Source: Gammaproteobacteria bacterium (GTDB lineage Bacteria > Pseudomonadota > Gammaproteobacteria > Steroidobacterales > Steroidobacteraceae). Taken from it: a stretch of 64,000 nucleotides of DNA. Below the pieces are notes generated by a model. That model was not told the DNA's origin. It did not search any database and saw only the letters and a program-made list of their open reading frames with translations. Shown here in pieces: positions 59,445 through 64,000 of the stretch (positions are counted from its first letter, which is position 1; every line of letters starts with the position of its first letter). Location: positions 39,101 through 103,100 of the forward strand of contig JABCZO010000014.1 in assembly GCA_013289615.1 (NCBI GenBank), read 5' to 3'. The translations under genes and the position numbers were made by a program.

Positions 59445-60056
59445 GTGCGGGTGGATGATCAGGCACTCTCCTATCCGCAGATGAGACTCATCGAAAACCG
59501 GTTCAACAGCGGACGCACGATGTACTTGGGCGGAAAATCTGGAGCAACCCGGATCGTCGCCTACGACAAACGAGCGGAAATCCACGCATCAAACAGTAAG
59601 CTCGGGACATATTTGGAGGAGTTTAAGGAGCCGGTACCCCTTCATGAGTTACTCAGGATTGAAACTCGACTGAAACCGAGGCAGTTGCTGGATCAAGCCT
59701 CGCCATTGGGACTACTTGAATTAATCAACATGCCCAATCCTTTCTCGAAGTTGAGGGTACACGCGGTGCCTAAGAACCTCGCGCGTGCCGAGCTGTTGGC
59801 GATTACACTCGCACGGCATGAAGGACTGTCACGAGTATTAGACCTTGCGACGTTCACTCCAGCCGAAGCAAAGTCTTTCTTGCGCAAGCTGAAGAAAGCG
59901 GGAGCGCCGAGCTGGTGGAGACCAGAACAAATGTGGGAACAACAATTTCCGGTCTTGATTCATAACTTTCTCATGCCACTAATAGGTCAGCACGAAGACA
60001 CGGTTGTTCCCGGCAACACCTTCGACCCGCCAAATAGTTCAGCGGAATGGGAATGA
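59445..60056 (+). pseudogene. Truncated replication-initiator-like gene (phage/plasmid Rep type)
   Basis: 203 codons from GTG 59445. Coding-like sequence continues upstream in the same frame to a stop at 59343 (VSYIHLAADIPYVRVDDQ), with no start codon, so the 5' end is missing. Features resemble the Rep_trans-type initiators of filamentous phages and small plasmids: RTMYLGGKSGATRIVAYDKR and a following ELLRIETRLK strand. Catalytic residues were not identified, so the assignment is tentative. The first bases of the dispersed repeat copy A overlap its last codons. Confidence 0.45.
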
Positions 60057-60134
60057 CAATGGCCTGACAATTTCAGCTCTCTTTGTGACGGACTGAGGCA
60101 GCAGCTACGGCGGAATTTGCAATTAATTGCACTG
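60041..60134. repeat. Dispersed repeat, copy A
   Basis: Starts in the last codons of the Rep-like gene (AGCGGAATGG) and runs through TGACGGACTGAGGCAGCAGC to the 14-bp palindrome TGCAATTAATTGCA (60118-60131). Closely similar to copy B at 60997 over its length. Confidence 0.85.
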
Positions 60135-60150
60135 ACGCGGAGTAAGCACA

Positions 60151-60906
60151 TTGGTCAAGGTATACGCGATTTTTTTGCTGGCCATTCTCGCCACGCCGGC
60201 TATTGTCCCCGCCGTCATATTCTACCAACGGCATTGCAATAAGAGGCCCCGAGCGGAGGACCGTTTGCCGCTCGGCCTTTATGTCGTTGCACTGTTGATT
60301 TGCGCCGTCGTGGCATTCTGGGGCGGCATCGGGTGGGGAGTGCATGCCGCCTGTACCGGGCCATCCTCGGGGAACCTGTGCGGCTTGTGGGGCTTCATAA
60401 TTGTTGGCCCGCTCAGTGCGATTATCGCCGTCTCCGTCCTCAGTTGGCTGATCACCTATTTCCCGCGTCAAATGAAGCGTCTCGTGCTCGCCGAAGTGTT
60501 GCTGTTTCTCCTCGTCGGCGGATATTTTTTCTTCCGCGCTTTCTTTTTCGATATCATGATGCACCGGAATCTTTACCAGTACACGCTTCAATCCGGTAAT
60601 CTTGACGAGCTTCATCGCGTTGCGCCGGTGGTCGAGGCGCAAATGCGCCGACTTCCTGCTCTCAAGGAGGTCAGTTTGGATTCGCAGCTCAAGAGCCATC
60701 AGGCAATCGTCAATATCGACCCTCAAAAGGCACCAGCCCCCGGCATCTCGGAGCTTCCGATGGCGACGATTACGATTTCATTCAGACTTGCGCCGGGGGT
60801 GGCGCTCGGCGATGCAATCGCCCAAATTCAGGATATTGAAAGCCGGCTGGCGCTCCCGGCCACGATCACGACATCGTGGGCCAAGGCTCCGACCGAAGCA
60901 CATTAG
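60151..60906 (+). CDS. Membrane protein fused to RND efflux-pump porter fragments
   Basis: 251 residues. Four predicted membrane helices fill residues 1-135. From about 140 the sequence is that of RND-type inner-membrane pumps: YQYTLQSGNLDELHRVAPVV, then RRLPALKEVSLDSQLKSHQA and NIDPQKAPAPGIS (start of the PN2/docking region), and straight after that PMATITISFRLAPGVALGDA and ESRLALPATITTSW, which in intact pumps lies about 80-100 residues further on. So two porter pieces are joined with an internal deletion and attached to an unrelated membrane domain. It cannot be a working RND pump. Start codon is TTG or a later one; 60151 is the furthest plausible. Confidence 0.65.
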   Translation: MVKVYAIFLLAILATPAIVPAVIFYQRHCNKRPRAEDRLPLGLYVVALLICAVVAFWGGIGWGVHAACTGPSSGNLCGLWGFIIVGPLSAIIAVSVLSWLITYFPRQMKRLVLAEVLLFLLVGGYFFFRAFFFDIMMHRNLYQYTLQSGNLDELHRVAPVVEAQMRRLPALKEVSLDSQLKSHQAIVNIDPQKAPAPGISELPMATITISFRLAPGVALGDAIAQIQDIESRLALPATITTSWAKAPTEAH

Positions 60907-60996
60907 AGATACCGGAGAGATTGGATCGACCTGGGCGGTCGTCCCCCACCCCTTGCATAGAGCGGAGAGAGTAAACAATTAGGCGTCAATGTATGT

Positions 60997-61185
60997 AGCG
61001 GAATGGAAATGAATGACAACAGGATGACAATTGGATCACATTTTCTGCTCTCTGGCTGACGGATTGAGGCGGCAGCTACGGCAGAGATTTGCAATTAACT
61101 GCGCTCGCAACTACCTCTCTGAACTGGTGTTCAAGCAACTCACGGTTGCAGACTGGTTGAATTCCGCGCATCCGACCCTACAGCT
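60997..61185. repeat. Dispersed repeat, copy B
   Basis: Begins with AGCGGAATGG, the end of the Rep-like gene as in copy A, then TGACGGATTGAGGCGGCAGC, a mutated form of the palindrome (GCAATTAACTGC) and GCTCGCAAC. It continues with sequence shared with copy C only (TTCAAGCAACTCACGGTTGC). Confidence 0.85.
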
Positions 61186-61205
61186 TTGTTATGGACGATC
61201 CACTG

Positions 61206-61230
61206 AAGCCCCGCCGACTGCGGGGTTTTT
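61206..61230 (+). terminator. Intrinsic terminator in the leader of the zinc-ribbon gene
   Basis: Stem CCCCGC (61209-61214) with GCGGGG (61220-61225), loop CGACT, followed by TTTTT (61226-61230). It ends only 19 bases before the ATG at 61250 and directly upstream of its ribosome site, so it either isolates the gene from upstream transcription or acts as an attenuator. Confidence 0.8.
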
Positions 61231-61249
61231 GCATCTTGGAGGTGGCGAA

Positions 61250-61480
61250 ATGGGATTACTCGACTTTCACGGCAACTTTGCGCGGCGCACCGTGACATGC
61301 CGACACTGCGGCTGGACTGGCCACGGTGCGGAAATGAAAAACGGCGAGAGCTTTGGCAACGGTATCGATAAGCATTGCCCCGCCTGTTCTGAACGTTATG
61401 GCTTTGTGCAATGGTCCGTCGCTGTAGCCGACAACCCACCCGCAGATTGGAAATCTAACATCGGGCGAGTCGAGTTCTAA
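61250..61480 (+). CDS. Small zinc-ribbon protein
   Basis: 76 residues; ATG at 61250 behind a strong ribosome site (GGAGG, 7 bases before). Two CxxC knuckles: VTCRHCGW near residue 16 and HCPACSERYG near 42, which should bind one zinc. The tail is acidic and aromatic (VQWSVAVADNPPADWK). Function unknown. The close terminator upstream suggests that its transcription is controlled by read-through. Confidence 0.7.
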   Translation: MGLLDFHGNFARRTVTCRHCGWTGHGAEMKNGESFGNGIDKHCPACSERYGFVQWSVAVADNPPADWKSNIGRVEF

Positions 61481-61924
61481 CGTTCGGCTGCTGCGCTGCC
61501 GCACTAAGCGCCAAAAATCGGAATCATGCCGGTCGTGCGACCCACAAATCTAGGTGTTGCGGAGCAGCACTTATTGTCTAATTAGACGGCCCCCCCCACT
61601 TTCGGTCGCTGGCGATCAATCGCAACTGGTGACCCGCTTTATAGACCCTCCGGGTCTCTTTCTCACGTCGCTGGGCATATGGCTTGATGCTATGGCGTTT
61701 GTTCGCTGGTATTGTGGGCGAATAAGCATTCGACCAATGCGTGTCGCGCGCCTAAGTCTTAGCGGCAGCAATTACAACAATGCAAGATTGGGGCGCTTGT
61801 GAAGAGACTATTACGCGCTATTGCTATCGGTTTCGCTTCACTCCACACGACGCGGTGCCGGGCTTGCTCCAACATGCGGACGATGACGCCCTGCGTACGA
61901 CAAACTCTTCCGCGACTCGAAGCA
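61481..61924. other. Intergenic region, no gene seen
   Basis: 444 bp between the zinc-ribbon and PDZ lipoprotein genes. It contains a run of nine C (from 61590) and no recognisable gene; an in-frame extension of the downstream gene to 61799 lacks signal-peptide features. Confidence 0.45.
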
Positions 61925-63079
61925 ATGATAACTGCGGTGCAAGAGGTCGTTGTGAGATCCGCACTTGCTTGTTCGACGCTAATGTTCTTGACTGCCTGCG
62001 CGACGCAACTGATCTCGTACGCACCCACAGAAAACCAGACTGTCGTGTACGACCGAGGAGTTGGCGCGGTCACGTGGGAAACGAATGAGGCGGTACTAAC
62101 AATGTACCCGACATTCAGATATCAATCCCCGGCCGACTTTCCCACGTTCACTCTGATGGTCCATAACAAGACCGTGCACAACATCGACTTCGTGCCGGAA
62201 CGCATTCACGCTTATCTCGATGATCGCGACTGCCACGTGTATACACTGGAGGAGCGCGTCGGTGACATCCGCAGCGCGGCGAAGAGAAAGCAGATCGCGC
62301 TGGCGGTGCTTGGCATGGCCGCTGCCGGTGCCGCTGCGTACGGTGCCTCACACCAAACCACCACATATACGAGCTACGGTGTGGTCGGCAATCATCCATT
62401 CTGGACCAGCGGCACAATACAAACCTACGATCCCGCTGCGGGCATATTGGCGGGCGCTGCTGTCGGAGGGGCGACCGGGGTAGGGATTGACCAGATCGCA
62501 AGAGCCGCGGGCTACGAAGAACAGGCGGCACAGGCAATCTTTCAGCACAGCACCATCCGGCCGCGGACCACTATTGTTGGTCAGGTGATCCTGAAGCCGG
62601 CATCAAGCGAGTACGGCATGCTCAGATTGGACATTCCGGTCGAGACCGCGCGAGCGACCTTCACGTTCACCAACGGGACCACCCACGCGCACCGCCCACT
62701 CGATAAGGCCCTGCACCAGAATAGGCAGGAAATGCTCGACAGCCCATCCCGCGAAAGCCCGGCGAATCCGGCCGTTACTGAAGCCGGCCCCGCCACCATA
62801 CGGAGCCACTCGGCGTTCGGGCTTGAGATGACACCGTTATCTGGAATGTCGTTTGGCACGGACGGCTTTACTGGAGTGATGGTCAAGACAGTCCTACCTC
62901 AGAGTGTGGCGGCAGAGGCTGGAATTAAGGCCGGAGACATTGTGCTGAAAGTGGGAGAGCAAGGAATAAATGAGCCCAACGACGTTCAAACTTCATTAGC
63001 TGCTATTGATCCGGGCGAAGTGATCCCCATACAGCTTATGCGCAAAGCAAGGTTCATTTGGGTGGATGCTCAGTTCTAA
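61925..63079 (+). CDS. Lipoprotein with Gly/Ala-rich membrane-like segment and C-terminal PDZ domain
   Basis: 384 residues from the ATG at 61925; a GTG at 61952 (AGAGG five bases before) is equally plausible and places the signal peptide at the start. The lipobox is FLTAC (Cys near 24). The central part has a conserved-looking domain (FPTFTLMVHNKTVHNIDFVP), a charged segment, a Gly/Ala-rich hydrophobic stretch (LAVLGMAAAGAAAYGAS) and a second one (GILAGAAVGGATGVG). A PDZ domain ends the protein: GVMVKTVLPQSVAAEAGIKA, GDIVLKVGEQGINEPNDV. PDZ domains usually bind C-terminal peptides of envelope proteins. No protease domain is present. Confidence 0.72.
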   Translation: MITAVQEVVVRSALACSTLMFLTACATQLISYAPTENQTVVYDRGVGAVTWETNEAVLTMYPTFRYQSPADFPTFTLMVHNKTVHNIDFVPERIHAYLDDRDCHVYTLEERVGDIRSAAKRKQIALAVLGMAAAGAAAYGASHQTTTYTSYGVVGNHPFWTSGTIQTYDPAAGILAGAAVGGATGVGIDQIARAAGYEEQAAQAIFQHSTIRPRTTIVGQVILKPASSEYGMLRLDIPVETARATFTFTNGTTHAHRPLDKALHQNRQEMLDSPSRESPANPAVTEAGPATIRSHSAFGLEMTPLSGMSFGTDGFTGVMVKTVLPQSVAAEAGIKAGDIVLKVGEQGINEPNDVQTSLAAIDPGEVIPIQLMRKARFIWVDAQF

Positions 63080-63808
63080 TAAGCAAAGGTGCGCGAGTGA
63101 GATCACGCAGGAAATGCGCACGACGCTTGAAGGTTAGAGGCGACAATGCCTTGAGGGACACACGCTCAACCACGAGCGTGGAACTGCCCGAACCTCATTC
63201 GATGATACCCAATCACGCCAATCCAAAGTCCGATGTGCCCCATTTCAATCTGACTTATGGATGGCTCGAAGATCGCAAGCAATGATATTGAGAGCAATCT
63301 TCGAATCTGTGCGGACTGCTGAACTCGACAGGAAAATCAAATCAGGTTGGATTGAGGCGGCAGCAACGGCGGAAATTTGCAATTAATTGCAACTCGCAAC
63401 GTTCGGGCCGAATTTGTGTTCAACCCAATCACGGTTGCAGAAGGATTGACATTCGGCGCACTCGACCCCACAGGACATTCGTCTTGACATTCACGACGAA
63501 CCTCCGAAAGCCTCCGTATCCGCCAAAGCCGTTCATATCAGGCGATTTGGCCGATTTCTTTGTGTAAGCGCCACCATGAGCGCGCAAAATGAGAAAAAAG
63601 CGACGGCCCAACCCGCTCCGGCCTCGCTAAAGAGCCAATGCACTATGTCGATCATTGCGTGACAGGATGCGCGCACCGAGCAGCGCGGGACGCATTTATC
63701 GTAACGCGTCGGGGCGCGGGAACTTCAATAGCTGCCACTCGGTTACTATGTGCTTACAAATTGTGCTCAATCAGGTGATCGGGCTATTGGCCACTTAAGT
63801 CTTTGAAT
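63080..63808. other. Non-coding region beside tRNA-Lys
   Basis: 729 bp with repeat copy C (63349-63472). Open frames are short and without features. This is where an integrase would be expected if the island were intact; none is present. Confidence 0.55.
63349..63472. repeat. Dispersed repeat, copy C
   Basis: Starts GGATTGAGGCGGCAGC, includes the perfect 14-bp palindrome TGCAATTAATTGCA and AACTCGCAAC, and shares CACGGTTGCAGA with copy B. The upstream part with the Rep-gene end is not conserved. Confidence 0.8.
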
Positions 63809-63884
63809 TGGTGGGCCGTGTAGGGATCGAACCTACGACCAAGAGATTAAGAGTCTCCTGCTCTACCAGCTGAGCTAACGGCCC
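63809..63884 (-). tRNA. tRNA-Lys (CTT)
   Basis: 76 nt with encoded CCA. Acceptor GGGCCGT pairs with ACGGCCC, D-arm GCTC-AGCTGGTA-GAGC, anticodon stem GGAGA/TCTCT around loop CTCTTAA with anticodon CTT, T-arm GTAGG-TTCGATC-CCTAC, discriminator A. Its 3' 31 bases are repeated at 45519-45549. Confidence 0.97.
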
Positions 63885-63890
63885 CCAGAA

Positions 63891-63967
63891 TGGGGTGGAC
63901 GACGGGACTCGAACCCGCGACAACCGGAATCACAATCCGGGACTCTACCAGCTGAGCTACGTCCACC
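63891..63967 (-). tRNA. tRNA-His (GTG)
   Basis: Acceptor GTGGACG pairs with CGTCCAC, anticodon loop TTGTGAT with anticodon GTG, T-arm GCGGG-TTCGAGT-CCCGT, discriminator C and encoded CCA. An extra encoded G (63967) supplies G-1, the identity base of tRNA-His. It lies 6 bp upstream of tRNA-Lys, giving a clustered transcript. Confidence 0.95.
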
Positions 63968-63975
63968 GTCGATCG

Positions 63976-64000
63976 TGGCGCGCCCGGCAGGACTCGAACC
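63976..64000 (-). tRNA. Partial tRNA, probably tRNA-Arg, cut by the window end
   Basis: Only the 3' 25 nt are present: T-loop side GGTTCGAGTCCTGCC, acceptor GGGCGCG and CCA. The T-stem/acceptor sequence CCTGCCGGGCGCGCCA is typical of proteobacterial tRNA-Arg and the position before tRNA-His fits the arg-his order. The anticodon lies outside the window. Confidence 0.7.

Larger units (their letters stand above)
45519..63839. mobile_element. Putative decayed genomic island inserted at tRNA-Lys
   Basis: The segment is bounded by the tRNA-Lys 3'-end repeat (45519-45549) and the intact tRNA-Lys (63809-63884). It lies on the 3' side of the tRNA, as integrase-mediated islands do. Contents are accessory: SIR2 protein, permease, kynureninase, three truncated catabolic or uptake genes, collagen-like protein, toxin-antitoxin remnants, a replication-initiator-like fragment and dispersed repeats. 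No integrase or relaxase is visible, so the element is probably immobile or the repeat has another origin. Confidence 0.55.

Noticed and set aside
61475..61600. Possible integron attC site after the zinc-ribbon gene (TTCTAACG near the stop)
   Set aside because: There is no matching GTTRRRY box with complementary arms, and the dispersed repeats do not show the attC core pattern; no integron integrase is present.
63058..63285. Small open frame after the PDZ lipoprotein
   Set aside because: It overlaps the end of the lipoprotein gene in another frame, is basic and featureless, and lacks a ribosome site.
60084..63400. CRISPR array from the three repeats
   Set aside because: The copies are about 1 and 2.3 kb apart, of unequal length and degenerate, with no spacer-size periodicity.

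Overview
The window looks like chromosomal DNA of a GC-rich gammaproteobacterium. The evidence is the order of conserved genes (pgi; dnaQ-rnhA-yafS-type methyltransferase next to mltD; tig-clpP-clpX-lon-tRNA-ppiD; fabI) and tRNAs with encoded CCA. Weak lineage hints (large SLBB export protein, fused FAD/Fe-S oxidase, GreA/GreB-type small protein) fit a Nevskiales/Steroidobacterales-like bacterium, but nothing here fixes the genus.

Region 1 (1-18.4 kb) is a surface-polysaccharide locus, almost all on the minus strand. It holds an asparagine synthetase (cut by the window edge), two paralogous Wzx-type flippases, a Wzz chain-length regulator, an FkbM-type methyltransferase, a large SLBB export protein, and sugar-nucleotide enzymes (Gfo/Idh dehydrogenase, left-handed beta-helix acyltransferase, DegT aminotransferase) that together suit a C3-amino sugar. 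Inside it lies an uncommon cassette: AAC(3)-fold acyltransferase, free-standing acyl carrier protein, FkbH-like enzyme, SAM methyltransferase and VOC protein. This suggests that a glycerate-derived acyl group is built on the carrier and moved to an amino sugar. A ceramidase-like hydrolase sits on the opposite strand in the middle.

Region 2 (18.4-36.3 kb) is housekeeping: pgi, dnaQ, rnhA, a methyltransferase, mltD, fabI, ppiD, tRNA-Asp, a lipoprotein, tRNA-Val, lon (with a good heat-shock promoter), clpX, clpP, tig, tRNA-Leu, a small lipoprotein, a GreA/GreB-like protein and a lone alpha-1,2-fucosyltransferase. A 26-bp perfect inverted repeat lies between mltD and fabI.

Region 3 (36.7-45.2 kb) is a catabolic unit around 2-hydroxyacid/glyoxylate chemistry: a 1010-residue FAD/Fe-S oxidase overlapping its GntR-family regulator, and, divergently, an alanine/serine-glyoxylate-type aminotransferase and an MFS carrier. 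An exported beta-helix protein follows.

Region 4 (45.5-63.8 kb) behaves like a decayed genomic island. About 31 bp of the 3' end of the tRNA-Lys gene at 63.8 kb is repeated at 45.5 kb in the orientation expected of attachment sites, but no integrase is visible. Inside are a metallo-beta-lactamase-fold hydrolase, a SIR2-domain protein (possible anti-phage effector), an amino-acid permease overlapping kynureninase, three broken genes (hydantoinase, HyuB, TonB receptor), a LuxR-type regulator, a secreted collagen-like protein with a C-terminal S74 chaperone domain, a HigBA-like toxin-antitoxin pair whose toxin carries an in-frame amber codon, a truncated replication-initiator-like gene, a chimera of a small membrane protein and RND efflux-pump scraps, a zinc-ribbon miniprotein behind a terminator, a PDZ lipoprotein, and three dispersed copies of a non-coding repeat. 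The window ends in a tRNA cluster (Lys, His, partial Arg).
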